Notes: generated by a model from the sequence alone, not told the origin. A stretch of 64,000 bases of DNA from Forficula auricularia (GCA_024734495.1 JALMQS010000411.1:719725-783724), one strand, 5' to 3'. Shown: positions 1 to 12,350, counted from the stretch's first letter. A program made the numbers and translations.

Positions 1-544
1 AACTTTTTCACACATGTAATACACAAATATTTTAGATATTTTAAGACATCATTTATACAATGATGTACTTATTTATACTTAGGCACTTTAGCCTTCTGTT
101 CAAAACTAAAACGGGATTTTATTACTATTGATATACCTTAGTCAGTCGGAAACTAAATAAGATGCAAACTTGAAATTTACAAGTTATATGTTTTATTCTG
201 AATCAAAAATTGTATTAAAATTTTAATCGAATGATTATTTTGGGGAAGTATGAATTTTTGGTGTGGTCGAAAATAAAGAACATTTTTTATCATGAGGGTG
301 TGAATTACATTCCCACGAATTCTCTCTTTATCAACATGAAATATAACGAATATGACATCTCAAGTATTTTAGAAGATACAGAAAAGCGAGTTAAGCTCGC
401 ACTTAGCCAGATTTTTTTATTTCGAGTCTCTACCTTGAATATAATAGGCATATTGGAAGTACCAATTTTTTCGATAACAAGTTTGAAGTTTCTTGGGTGT
501 TTAGAAGTGCATCAAGTCTAGAAGCGCCTCATTGAAACACTTCT
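1..544. other. No recognisable feature
   Basis: AT-rich sequence. The one modest open frame (231-521, plus) has low-complexity, AT-driven composition and no recognisable domain, so I do not call it a gene. Confidence 0.5.
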
Positions 545-558
545 AATTATTAGTAGTA

Positions 559-774
559 GGGAGTCTGGTTAGCTGAGCCGGCTAACGCACTGGCCTCGCT
601 TCGGCATCGATCGATTATGACGATGTTGGAGTGGAAGGCCGGGGTTCGATCCTGGCTGGCAAATAAAAATCTCTACCGGCTAAAAACTCGGCTCCCTCAC
701 TAACCCTACTAACACTTTACTTATGTGCTGTCTAAATGGGATTTGTTCCCGGTGACAATAAATAAATAAAAAAA
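559..774 (+). mobile_element. tRNA-derived SINE (copy 1) with target-site duplication
   Basis: The 5' part resembles a tRNA gene. It has an A-box-like TGGTTAGCTGAG and, about 70 bases on, a B-box-like GGTTCGATCC, the internal RNA polymerase III promoter elements. A short tRNA-unrelated body follows and ends in an AATAAATAAATAA-type tail. The unit is flanked by a perfect 14-bp direct repeat, AATTATTAGTAGTA, at 545-558 and 775-788, as expected from LINE-mediated retroposition. It is not a functional tRNA gene: the acceptor stem does not close and there is an insertion in the anticodon-arm region. The intact duplication suggests a fairly recent insertion. Confidence 0.85.
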
Positions 775-788
775 AATTATTAGTAGTA

Positions 789-3700
789 ATATAGGTTTAT
801 ACAAAGCCGTAGCGTGGGTGGTGCTAGCGGTGCCCCGGCACCAGGCGCAGAACGATAAAGGTGCTGGAAGACAAAGGCGCCGAACGATAAAAGTGGCGAA
901 CAATAGAGATGCCGTTTTAACCTTGAACATTTTTTTAGTAATACAGTAATGCATTTAATTTAGTATAATTTTTCAATATATTTCAAAGATGATTTTTCAG
1001 TTGAGCCTAGTACTCATATCAGTAGATTCACACAAATGAGAATACAATTTTGTTACATTTCACATTCCTTTTTTGAGAATATTTAAGTGTGTGAAAGTTA
1101 GAGTGAGTGGTTAAAGTGTAAAAATAATATATTCGTAGTTGTATAAAAATATATATCTACATTTATTTCTAAGTATCATTCAATTTATTTAAATAATTTT
1201 TATTACGTATAAAATGTATCGTTTAATATATTCTCTAATTTGTTTGTATGTAATTTCAAATTAGTTAAAAGTTAACATTTTTTTTATTGTAATAAAAAAT
1301 ATAAGAAAGGGCGCCGTAATATCACGCTACGGCCCTGGGTTTATATCTCTTTCCCACTTATAATCCACCATTAGGTACTTTCAAGTGTGTGTGATTTGAA
1401 AATCCCTTTATTCCTACTTAATACATCAATTACTATTTTGAGAAGGGCTTAATATAGAAGATGAATTTAAAAGAGTTCTATATTATTGATCGTGAATTGA
1501 CCAAGCTCCATGCCCAGCTGTGCCCTCCAATCAACCCCAATTGAAGTGAATGATGCGCAAACATTTCCATTCAATTTACGCCATACATAAACGAAGAACG
1601 CCTACCGAACAATTCAACCAAGTTATTTGATTATTTCGAGAAGCCACATAACAATCCAATAAAAAACGAACGACCATTTTACTTGTGGTCATTTAAAATC
1701 AGATGTTTAATGGGAAAATTACTCTTTCAATTGAAAGTAACAGAGTCTCTGATTTGCTTGTAAATAATGTTACGAGGAAAATAGATGACATCAGCGAAAA
1801 CGATTTATAAATATACATTAAAAAATTACATCATCAATATTATATAAACTATATTATTCGTTATTATGATTATTTTGATTGATTCATTTTCTAATAGATA
1901 CTAATCGACATTAAGAATTAATATATAGAAAGACAAAGCAAAAGAGTAGGGAGGTCTAAAAAAACAAATTTTTATTTCAGAATTTTAAAAGATATATCTA
2001 ATATTAGTCGGTACGAAGCCAAAGTAGCCGAATAGCCATGGTATTAAATTCACTCGAAATTTTATTTATTTTTATTTATTTAATTTTTTTTTATTTACTG
2101 TGATTTAAAAATGTCTGAAAGTTGGAGAAAATATTTTTAACCAGATTTTTTTTTTCTTTTTCTCTGACTGTCTGGAGGATTCCATTGCCCACGATAGGCC
2201 AAAAATGAACTCGTAAAAATTTTGTTTTGTCACCAAAATAATTTTATTTTCAATACCGAGAACTGATTAAATTTTGGTCTTTCTAGATTTTGAACCTCCA
2301 GTTCAAAAATGCAGTAAATGTCATTTTTAAAACATTTTATTGAGATTTTAAAGGGCATTGAAAATACAAACATTTCGGCACTTTCTAGATATGAGCCAGA
2401 GGCGATCTATAATAGAATAATAGTAAATCTAGCATTAACTAGCGATCTCGATTCTCTGGCCCATCGTAGAACCGTCTCCACTATTTTATTTTTCTAAAAT
2501 AAATACAACCATATTACGTTTGTTCTGACGAAATAAAATATATAAACAATTCCCCTAAAGCCTCATTTGCGTGAAACACACTAAAACATTCAAAATTCCT
2601 TCGCAATTAAATTAGATAGAAATCGAACAAAATGTTTTCTCCTTATGACTTCTAGATAATAGAACCATTTTCCCGTATTTCTCTTTCCAACACATATCCT
2701 ACAATTAAATAGCTTAAAACCCGGATCCACAAGATCAGATACCTTCAACTCCGACCCAATCCATGAAATTTTTTCTATTCTCCTTATTCTTTCAACCATT
2801 CAAGGGTGCACTTTAACCTATAGAGGGTGTACCTTCTTAGTAAATCTCCTTGCATAAATTTCATTAAAAACACTGGAAATCTTAAGAGTAAGAATAAAAT
2901 GCGTTCAGACTCATCTCATCTCTCAAAAGATTTGAGGTGAATTTGAGCTTTATATAGTAATGAGTTCAGATGGGCGTAAAATTGCGCCGGGCTTGAAAAT
3001 ACAGCCAAGTTTACACTCACCAGCTTTTGCTACTAAAGTAATCTAGTCATTTCAAGAGAGGTGGATCTTGAAGATTAGTAAAAATCTCAGATACTAATTT
3101 TTTCATGAAAACAAAATTCCATCGCTAAGCATTTAGAAACATTCGTTACTGTTTATTTTATAGTAATAGGTATAAATAAAATTACATCATCAATATTGTA
3201 TAAACTGTAATTCTTTATTAATATTATTTAGATTTATTAATTTCCAAAGAGGCTTTAATTGACACGCGGAAACATCAAAAGGCGAAATAAAAAGAGAACG
3301 AAGCTTATATATACCTATAAAAAACAAACTATTAATTTCTTATGTTAGATATTTAAAATATTATTTGTAATATTTTCATATTACGTAGCTCGTTATCAGA
3401 TTTGTAAATATTTACCTAATTATGAAATTCAAATGCCGTAATATTTATTAATCCAAGGGCGAAATTTTGGTGATATGCGTATTTAGATAATAATTCTGAA
3501 ATTATTTTCAGATTAAAATTCTTGATATTTTTGTAGAGTGCTGAAAGCCTGGTGCGTAGGACGCTGCAGGCTCTTAGGAGTTCAGTGGTCTGGAAATAGT
3601 TGTACGTTAATCTCTTTATATGATATTTAGCATCTATAATTGAAAGATTTTACATATAATTTAGATATGAAGAAATTTTTACTTTCACATTTATATTCAT

Positions 3701-3980
3701 AGAATATAATGGGGAAGTATTGCGATGGCCAGTCTGGGTCCTGACTCTTTGAGAGTATCTCAGAGATGAAAAAAGTTCATTTAATTTTGTAACTTCTAGG
3801 TGGAAGGAATCGATGCCCTTAATAGTTGAAAATCGAATTTAGGACATGAAACGAGAAATTCTGGTCCCCAGAGGTCAAAAAGGGGCCAAAAATCCATTGG
3901 TCAGTTCGTACTTATGTACCCAGCTGCGTTTCGCAACCATAAGTCTCAGAGCTACGAAATTTGAAGCTTAAGCTCGATAT
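789..3980. other. AT-rich stretch without a supported gene
   Basis: I see only short spurious frames. The 820-870 patch is more GC-rich but has no open frame or motif I recognise. The region probably holds decayed repeats that cannot be assigned by eye. Confidence 0.4.
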
Positions 3981-3989
3981 AGGCTAGAA

Positions 3990-4525
3990 GGAGCACAGTA
4001 AGCTTGAGTTGTTTACCAAAAAAGAATTTAGTCTTTTTGATTTTAAGTCGATTCTTCCACGTTTTCAGTAGAGGTTGCCATTAATAGTCAAAACATCAAA
4101 AATGGAATACAATAAGGTTATTCCTCTAGTAGTAGATAAGAATCGATCGTTATTTTTGATTTTAAGTCGATTCCTCCATGTCTTCAGCAATGGTTACCAA
4201 TAATAATCGAAACGTCAAAAATCCAATCTAGAATTGTTATTCCTCAAGTATTAGATGAGAATCGATGGCTATTTTTGATTTTAAGTCGATTCTTCCATGT
4301 CTTCAGCAATGGTTACTAATAATATCCGTAACGTCAAAAATCCAATGTAGAATGGTTATTCTCCGACTATTAAATGAGAATAGATCATTATTTTTGAATT
4401 AAAGTCAACATGACCTGCAAATCGCAAGTGATATCTGATTAATAATAAAGGAATAAACATATTGATATTTCAAATGAATTTGGATAAAGTTTAGCATCGA
4501 TCCGTTGCAGTTTATTTTTATATCT
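3990..4525 (+). repeat. 119-bp minisatellite element, locus 1 (~3.5 units)
   Basis: Three to four tandem units, each containing TTTTAAGTCGATTC, CTTCAGCAATGGTTACCAAT and a GAAACGTC-like piece. They are followed by a unique tail (about 4,410-4,525) containing GATCCGTTGCAGTTTATTTT. The same units and the same tail, in reverse orientation, occur at 36,476-36,965, so the array belongs to a dispersed mobile unit rather than a local expansion. Helitron-like elements with internal minisatellites and Penelope-like elements are possible parents; no diagnostic termini are visible. Confidence 0.7.
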
Positions 4526-5300
4526 CATATAAGTATAATAGATATTACTATTATTTTCTCAATATAATTTATCTTAAGAAGTTTTGAAATCAAAAATACT
4601 GACCCGAAACGTCATTTTAATTCTCATATTTTGATTGATTTTGACTCGGAGCCAAAAAAGCTTGACCGCACCTGATCTACACCTAGATATTTAATATATT
4701 AAGATTAAACACTATTTTTGAATTGTAATATTTTTCAAAATTCAATCTTCCCTTCGAGGTAGCCTACTGAAGAAAAATAAAAACAAAAAGCAAATCAAAG
4801 TTGCCAATGGATATGTCTAATTTATATTTCAAAAGGATTCAGCCTTTTGATACTTGAGTTCGACACCCGAGGAACTCTTCTGAACTCTAAATTAAACACT
4901 TTCATACTGCCTTTAAATTAATTTTAATTATAGCAGACAACTCTCTCGATGTGCAAGCTGCTGATAAGAAAATTAAATGTCGCAATGTAGTGTTTTGATT
5001 TATCAAAATAAATTACATAACTTTATTTACTTTTGATATAAATTCAAGCCGGAGGAAAATATGAAAAAATTTTCAAGCTTGGTACGCTTTCTGAAAATGT
5101 TAGTAAATTGGCAATGTTTTGGCAGCGAACTTTGATCATATGTGTAGTTTAAAATAAAGTCAATTTTCCGATAGCAGCAGAGTTTTGTTTTAATGAAAAA
5201 ATGAATCAGTTTCTTCTATTTAATCCGAAATTATATATATAATAGTAACAATAATAGTAGGGAACTGGATAAAATTAAAAACACAGTTTTTTTTATTAAA
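4526..5300. other. AT-rich stretch without a supported gene
   Basis: No coding region, RNA gene or clear repeat was recognised here. Confidence 0.4.
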
Positions 5301-5307
5301 TGGGCCA

Positions 5308-5339
5308 GACGTTTCGTCAGTTTATTCTGACTTGCTCAG
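5308..5339 (-). ncRNA. Hammerhead-ribozyme-like motif (strong stem I)
   Basis: On the minus strand the order is CTGAGCAA, a 5-bp stem II (GTCAG/CTGAC), GAAAC, GTC. The flanks TGGACCA and TGGCCCA (5,340-5,346 and 5,301-5,307) pair as stem I, with one mismatch, and pairing continues beyond. Hammerheads have CUGANGA, stem II, GAAA, stem III, then UH at the cleavage site. Here stem III is reduced to the palindrome ACGU, which cannot close within one molecule but could pair between two. The CUGANGA box is imperfect (CTGAGCA) with one extra base before stem II. The motif shape is clear; ribozyme activity is inferred. Confidence 0.5.
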
Positions 5340-5394
5340 TGGTCCATTTTATCACTCTGTCAAAAAACATTATAGACATTTATTTATGTGTATT

Positions 5395-5540
5395 GTGTAG
5401 AATAGCATAGGTATAGTATTTCAGATTAAGAAAGTCGCGAGAGATTGTCACCTAGTAAATCTGAGGTGTTAAGATAATTTTTATTATATGTCAGAAGGGT
5501 AGTACTAACTCTTTCGGAAATTGAATGAGTATAATAAGTC
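5395..5540 (+). repeat. Half copy of foldback family B
   Basis: This stretch, with GAGAGATTGTCACC and a TCAGAAGGGTAGTA segment, matches by eye the left arm of the palindromic element at 13,875-14,062. It is diverged and I see no matching right arm. Confidence 0.45.
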
Positions 5541-5544
5541 AAAT

Positions 5545-7215
5545 AAGAACCAACCTCTCAATCATTCGTAATTTTTTCATCACTATTACCTTTTGAGCAT
5601 AGGATTCTTCGCTTGTCTTACACGAATTATTTTTGAAAAATAGAAAAATAGAAAACATTGTACAATTTAATTTTTTTCCCATTTCATTTTTGTAAATGTT
5701 CAGGACATTATAAATTATATAAAAATATTTTATTCCTTTTAATTATTATTAATTACTTATTTCTTTAATTTACTTAATTTATAGACAATACTATATATCA
5801 ACATTTATAATTTAAACAATAAATATTTTATTGTATATCTTATTTAGCAAATCATCAAAACTTTCCTTTCACACCGAAAAATGAAAAAAAATTATTAAAT
5901 TTAAAAAAACGCAGAAGTAAAAAGTAGAAAATAGTTACAATTTTATTTATTTTAAATTTTAAAGTTAATAAATACTTTCGACTTTTATCAGCTGTTGAAT
6001 CAAGTCGATCCCGCCCCATTTCCTACTAAGTCACAAGAACACATACTTTTGAATCTTTATTATAAAAAATCTAATTCTTAATAAATAATATGACTTGCGA
6101 TTTGAATTATTCTATTTCTTCACCTTGAGGTACAAAAAAGTAAATTGTATAAAAATTTCATCTGAATAATCTCACCTCTTAGTTATCATTAAATTATAGG
6201 TGATAATAAAAACTTCCATTACTTTAAAATTAATAACATAGCTTTGCATTCTCTACTCCATAATATAATAAACAAATTTAACATAATAAAAACTTCAATA
6301 TTTTTTTTGGATTCCATTAGTGAATTTGATAAACCATAATATAAAATCCGGTCAACCAGGTGGTCTGGAATTCTTTCGAGCTCCAGGCAGCAGCTCCAGT
6401 TATTATTCCCGGCCTGCCCACATCTTCCCTTTCACAACACCCCTATAATTAGATGAATATTCATCGAGCTGCTTAACTAGGAAATCGCTACTAATTCAAT
6501 ATTATGTCTTGGGAGAATTAGATCTTGAATTTGATAGATCAAATGACGCAGCCTACTCTAGAATAGATATTAAGTGGATTAAATTTAAAGTAATGGAATT
6601 ATATCATGTTCACGTCCAGACAATATTATTACTTTGATAGAAATCGCTTAATCGACAATTCTGAAAGAGCCGTTCGTCTCTTGGGAAGTCATTTAAATTA
6701 TGAATTAAATAGCCATCTAATTTGGCAGCTCTCCTGGGCTTCCTATCTCTCGAGTAGGTGAATGGAAACCACTGGATCTCGAATGGAGTCGAGCTGTGCT
6801 TTATCTCTAATGACATTAATTATAATGAAAGGCTTTATATTAGAATATTTTATATGCATCATATAAATATTTTTAGATTCACAAAAGTTTATCATCATCA
6901 TATGGGCATAAAAAGAAAAGTTAGCGAAAAAAATTGCGAAATAAAAAAGCACACGTCGAAACACCGGATTTTATTGAGGGATAATTTTAGGATGAGATAA
7001 GAAAGAAAAGGTAAAAAGGAAGGCCTATATTAAGATCCCACTAAAAACATAAATGTGAAAAAATTAGCCAATTTCTATCTACCACTTGATTAAGTCATCA
7101 AAAGATTAGAAATCTAAACGGTCCTATAAATCTCAAAATCTAAAAAATATTTTTATAAAAAAAATAAAATCGAATTCGAAAAATTAAATGCAACAAATAA
7201 AATAATATACTTAAA
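5545..7215. other. AT-rich stretch with a small GC-richer island
   Basis: Mostly featureless. A GC-richer island at about 6,340-6,480 (CAGGCAGCAGCTCCAG, CGGCCTGCCCACATC) stands out but has no usable open frame with splice sites that I can defend. The open frames around 6,600-7,000 overlap on both strands and look like composition artefacts. Confidence 0.4.
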
Positions 7216-7219
7216 AATA

Positions 7220-8125
7220 AAATAAAATACACTAAAAGGTATAAAATAATTATTATCTTATTTAGTTACAAATAAACGATGAAATATTAACATGAAATTA
7301 CTTTTTGAAGTCGGTGCCAAACAAACTATACCTATAAGCGAGCGTACCCGCCAAACGTACTAAGATCCGTCGAGCGCGATTCATAAAATGTATATGTTTG
7401 ACACCGACTTCAAAAAGTAATTTCATGTTAATATTTCGTCGTTTATTTGTAACTAAATAAGATTCTAATTATTTTATACCTTTTAGTGTATTTTATTTGA
7501 TTTTTAAGTTATTATTATTTTGTTTGTTGCATCTAATTTTTTTGAAGTCGGTTTTATTTTTTTTATGAAAATTATTTTTATATTCTCTTTTTAGCGATGT
7601 TATTAATAGTGACTTAATATAATACCTTGCATGCATCTCGTAAGAGAAAGCGTCGAGCGAATGAATCAGAAAATAATAATTCAATTCATAAATATAGATA
7701 TTCTCTCGAAACGTTTGCGGGTTTTAAATGAATGTTTTCAGATTTTTTTTATAAAAGATTTTATTTATTATAATTTCGATTATTTGGTCATAAGAATTGG
7801 AGATTTTCGTTATTTCGTCGTTGATCATATCTTCAGAACTTGACCAAATTAATATGTTACCATCCCTAAGGTACCCTCTTTCCATTAAAAAAAGAATCAT
7901 TAAAATCGGTTCATAAACAGAGAAGTTATGCCTGAACAAACATATAAAAAAAAGTCCAATACCAATGAAAAAAACGGGACCAATCGGAAGCTAGACTGGA
8001 CCCAATGGAAAAAAATCATCAAAATCGGTTCATAATTGGCGGAGATATGAGGTAACATAGACAAAAAAAAATTCAGTCGAATAGAGAACCTTCTCCTTTT
8101 TTGAATTCGGTTAAAATGAGTTCTC
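7220..8125. repeat. GAAGTCGG-type dispersed repeat, copy 1
   Basis: This repeat is bounded and interrupted by TTTTTGAAGTCGG and its complement. It holds an inverted pair of arms (about 7,201-7,320 and 7,400-7,500) around a ~70-base loop, then a segment with ATCAAAATCGGTTCATAA and GGAGATATGAGGTAACATAG, ending near CTCCTTTTTTGAATTCGG. Repeats with a GAAGTCGGTT end and an 'AAAATCGGTTCA' body are widespread in insect genomes. A second copy lies at 10,365-11,080. No protein-coding part is present, so it is non-autonomous. Confidence 0.7.
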
Positions 8126-8610
8126 AACTTAAGATTAAATTTTAAATAAGTGACATTTTTTCAGGCAAATATTATACTTGCAATTTTTTTAGGCAAATAC
8201 CTTTCATAGATATTCAAGATGGTCAAGTCTAAACCTAAAGAGATAACACTTTTTTTACTTTATTTCAGAATTAATATTGAAAATCTTATTTTTGATTTTA
8301 GAATCGACATGAATCCTTGCATCGTTAGAAATTAGAAATTCTTTTTGTGCCTGAACAAAGTGGCAGAAGAGAATTTGGTTTAATTTTTTTTAGATACATT
8401 TTTAGTGAGATATCAAAACTGTATGTAGAATTGTTATTTTAGACGAACACGGGACAAGCAATACCGAAATGGCTTGAAACTAAATCTTAAATTTTTTACA
8501 GGATCATGAGCGACATATGTATTTTTCTTGTTAGAAGTGAAATGAGAAGCGTAGTTATATAGGTGGCAATAAGCGTTTATTTGAAAATATTTTGTTTTAA
8601 CGAGAGTAAC
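8126..8610. other. AT-rich stretch without a supported gene
   Basis: Nothing recognised between the preceding repeat and the dispersed repeat that begins near 8,615. Confidence 0.4.
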
Positions 8611-8675
8611 AAAGATGTTGATTCATGCTGTGGATGCTGTGCATCGCTAAAATTTCAAACATTTAGATTATTTTC

Positions 8676-9075
8676 GAAGGAGACAATAAAAGCGTGTGTT
8701 TCTGCTGGAATTATAAATTTTATTTATTTATAACGAGACTATAGTTTCGAGGCTTTGCCCTCCCATCAAATCTTATATGGATTCACAGGAATTAATTTAT
8801 GAATGAAAGGTTAAAATCTTTCATGTGATTAGGTTAAGAAATTGTACAGTGTGGGCAAGTTTCTTAACCTAATCACATGAAAGATTTTAACCTTTCATTC
8901 ATAAATTAATTCCTGTGAATCCATTGTAATAGACTGATGAAGAGGGCAAAACCCTCGAAACTATAGTCTCGTTATAAATAAATAAAATTTATAATTCCAG
9001 CAGAAGACATACCTTTTATTGTCTCCTTCAATATATAAAAATTCTGCTACTCTCGGCAAAAAAACTTTCAATTTA
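8676..9075 (+). mobile_element. Foldback element family A, copy A1
   Basis: This is a ~400-bp palindromic element. The left arm begins GAAGGAGACAATAAAAG; the right arm is its complement and extends about 45 bases further through CTGCTACTCTCGGCAAAAA to CTTTCAATTTA. That tail is absent from the left end. Flanks GATTATTTTC (8,666-8,675) and GAGTATTTTTC (9,076-9,086) look like an imperfect target duplication. The right arm carries a complete hammerhead-like motif (8,934-8,968); in the left arm the CTGATGA box is mutated. No coding sequence is present, so it depends on an autonomous partner, by architecture most likely a Penelope-like element. Confidence 0.75.
8934..8968 (+). ncRNA. Hammerhead-like motif in A1 right arm
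   Basis: CTGATGA is followed by one extra A, stem II GAGGG/CCCTC, GAAA, the palindromic mini stem III ACTATAGT (sharing the last A of GAAA), and C as the predicted cleavage-site base. Contiguous stem I pairing is short (AG/UC plus scattered pairs). All fixed core positions CUGANGA...GAAA...UC are present. Confidence 0.5.
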
Positions 9076-9545
9076 GAGTATTTTTCATTAATATATAAGG
9101 TCGACTTCAAAATTTCAGGAGTATCTTTAAATTTTCAAATTATTATTTCAAATGTTTCTATAAAAAACATTTTTTTGTTTTGAAAAGTAATATATTGGTT
9201 CTCGAAATGAAATAAAATTGTTGCATAGTTTCAAGGGGAAATTAAAATGAATGATTTTTCCTAAAAGGGTGCTGATAGAAGGTTTGAAGTCGCTGTCTTG
9301 TATATATTCCAGTTCAAGGTTGTCTGAGACAAGTCCTCACGAGTTTTACTCGAATAAAATTAGTTCTCGCTGAGGAATTATTAAAATAATAATAATACAA
9401 AAAAGGAATAAATAAAGATGATTCGAGAATTTCTGGACCAATCCATTTCTAAGAGCTCTTAATATATAAGATCGGAAATATCTAAGAGTGCTATTTAGAC
9501 AAGTCATAACTTGCTTATAGCAATAGAAATAGGAGAACGAGTATA

Positions 9546-10360
9546 GCCGGGCTTGTATGGGAAATCTGCCCCCCGGTCTTTTTCGATTTGCACTTGGGGG
9601 ATCGATTTGACATTAAATAAAAATAATTCAGCTAAATTTTTAGCTCTTTATCTCAAGCGTTTTTTGAGATTTTCAAAAAACAAACCTCTTTTTTGATTTA
9701 TCAAAATTAATGAATGGGGATTTTTTCTCCAATTTTTAGAAGTAAAAGGGATGAAAAAACACTTTCATTATGAATCTCAGGTGGAAAGCCGATTTTTAAG
9801 AACAGAAATAAAACTATAATCATTTTTTACCGTGTTATTTAAAAGTGTCCACCTACAAACTATGTCAGAAAATGTCTTCTATACTCCTTTACAATTAGGA
9901 ATTTTTTCATTTTTTTTGAAGTGGTGGAACATTATAAATAAATAAATATAAACTATTTTTTTTTCAAAATCTTGCGTTTGAACTCATTAAAACTCTTATA
10001 CTGCTAGAGAAATATATAGAAAATAATTTTTCAACTGAAAAAACACAACTTACTTACAAAAATACTTGTGCCCATAATTATGAAAGTGGACTAAGTCAAA
10101 AAATTAAAAAAATAGTTTTTTCATATTTTATGTTCCGTCCATTTAAAAAGTACAGTAATAAGATGTCGGTTTTGAAAAATCTCATAAAATTGGACCTGTT
10201 AAGTGTATTTCTAGTTGTCTCATTATACAGAATTCGAATCTTGTTTATTTTATAAAACTTTAAATATCTTGAAACTAACAATCAATGACTTAGACCACTT
10301 TCATAATTATGGGCACATATTTAAAAATTAAGAAATGCATTACTTCAAAAAATAATTTTT
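9546..10360. other. AT-rich stretch without a supported gene
   Basis: Nothing recognised. The minus-strand frame 10,096-10,281 is short and has no domain. Confidence 0.4.
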
Positions 10361-10364
10361 AAGA

Positions 10365-11080
10365 AAAAAATAAAACCGACTTCAAAAAAATTAAATGCAA
10401 CAAATAAAATACACTAAAAGATATAAAATAATTATTATTTTATTTAGTTACAACTAAACGACGAAATATTAACATGAAATTACTTTTTGAAGTCGGTGCC
10501 AAACATTACCTTTTATGAATCGCAGTCGACGGATCTTACTTAGTACGTTTGGCGGGTACGCTCGCTTATAGGCATAGTTTGTTTGGAACCTACTTCAAAA
10601 AGTAATTTCATGTTAATATTTCGTCGTTTAGTTGTAACTAAATAAGATTATAATTATTTTATACCTTTTAGTGTATTTTATTTGTTGCATTTTATTTTTG
10701 TGAAATCGGTTTTATTTTTTTCTTAAAAATTATTTTTATTTTTCTCTTTTTAGTGATGTTATTAATAGTGATCATATAATCAGAACTTGACCAATATATT
10801 AATTAATATATTAATATGGCACCTTCCCTAATATACCCCCTTTCCAATAAAAAAAGAATCATCGAAATCGGCCCATAAACAAAGAAGTTAGGCCTGAACA
10901 AACCTAACAAAAAAGGTCTAATACCAATGAAAAAAACGGGACCAATCGGAAGCTAGACTGAACCCAAAGTAATTTTTTTTTTCAAAATCGGTTCACAATT
11001 GGCGGAGGTATGAGGTAACATAGACACAAAAAAAAATCATTCGAATAGAGAACCTCCTCCTTTTTTGAAGTCGGTTAAAA
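10365..11080. repeat. GAAGTCGG-type dispersed repeat, copy 2
   Basis: It begins with an AAACCGACTTCAAAAAAATT-like end and closes with CTCCTTTTTTGAAGTCGG. Arms and body match copy 1 (7,220-8,125). The central ~75-base loop, with CGGATC and GGCGGGTACGCTCGC, is in the opposite orientation relative to the arms when compared with copy 1. Confidence 0.7.
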
Positions 11081-11084
11081 AAAT

Positions 11085-12350
11085 AAAGGACATTAAAATT
11101 TTTTGAATTGACGTTAAAAATTTTCTTTTTAAATTTCTAATCCATTCAAATATTAGTCCAATTTAAGTTTATGAATAAGCGAATAGTTGGTTCGCACAAA
11201 AAGAACACATAGTATGGTCCTTGATTTATATTTTCCCTCATAAAGAAGAAAATGAGATTTTGTATTTTTAGATAAATGAAATCAGATAAAGTCAAATAAA
11301 GCTGAACCAGACTTACGACTGATTCCCCTCTGATGATGATTATAATGATGATGATAAGGTCATCAGTCTGATGAGTGGTTTGACGCAACTCGCTTTCACC
11401 TCATTCTATTTCTAGCCAACGTTACATATCCCACTTAATCTTGGAAAACTAGTCTAATTAATCAAAGTCTTCCTACTTTACTCTGTATCTCTATCTCTCA
11501 ATAAATCCACGGCTTCTGAAAAACTCCCTTTAATCTTGAAATTCGCTATAAAGTTAAATGCAAAAATCATAAACGAAAGTATCAAGGAAGCTTAGAAGTT
11601 TCTTAAAATGGATGAACTTTCTGATAGACATCAGAGTATCAAAAACTCCAACAAAAACTTTTTTCATCTCTTCTATGTTAAAAGAGTTCTTTTCTCATTC
11701 TTGTAAATATTATATTCTTATGACATTCAGATACATGACTCTTGGGATTTGATAAAATATACAACACATCGAATTGTACTAAAATATTTATTTGGATTGA
11801 TCCTTTTCCATTCGTTTGTGTATTTTATTCGATGTATTTGTGTTTTCTTCTCTGTCGTGATCTTTCAGACTTTTAGACACACACATATATACAAACACAG
11901 TGACTATTTAATTGAATATGTCAATTTAAATAATGACAACAGAAATTGCGAATTAAATGACCAATAAACCAGGGTGGCTGTCACCGTTTGAGAGCCCCGA
12001 GAATTGATATTATCTCTCTGGATTCTTTCTCAATGGGATGACCTGCGGGGGCGGCCACCATGGGGCGTAGGCTTCCTCAGACCAGGCCACCCACGAGACC
12101 GAAACCCTTTCGTAAACGACAACAAAGTGTAACTTAATACTCTTTCGATACTTTAAACAAGATCGATATTTCTCAATAGGGTTGAATAGAAAACAGATAT
12201 TTTTTTTTTTGAAACTTAAAACCGAATTTCGCCGCCCCAGTACCTTCAAATAACAGCTTAATGAAACATTCACGAGGTATTGAGTATTCCTAATAAATAC
12301 GCTACTGACTATGAAATCAACTAATAAATGAAATATATTTTGAAGGGTCT
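11085..12350. other. Mostly AT-rich; GC-rich patch near 11,980-12,110
   Basis: The patch contains CCTGCGGGGGCGGCCACCA and CCTCAGACCAGGCCACCC, unlike its surroundings. On the minus strand it is open (within 12,010-12,273) but the peptide matches nothing I recognise. It may be a fragment of a retroelement untranslated region. The rest is featureless apart from a short ATGATG run at 11,331-11,356. Confidence 0.35.

Larger units (their letters stand above)
8615..9545 (+). repeat. Dispersed ~500-bp repeat, copy 1, interrupted by foldback A1
   Basis: The sequence from GTGGATGCTGTGCATC to about 8,675, and from about 9,085 to 9,545, is collinear with 27,840-28,350. Shared blocks include AAGGTCGACTTCAAAATTTC and GTCTGAGACAAGTCC. 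In the second copy the place corresponding to 8,676-9,075 is uninterrupted, so it serves as the empty site for the A1 insertion. The repeat type is unknown and no open frame is conserved. Confidence 0.7.

Noticed and set aside
559..660. Functional tRNA gene
   Set aside because: A and B boxes are present but the cloverleaf does not close, and the unit carries a SINE body, tail and target duplication.
3541..3600. Hammerhead motif at CTGAAAGCCTGGTGCG
   Set aside because: A stem (GCCTG/CAGGC) is present but no GAAA box follows and the order of elements is wrong.
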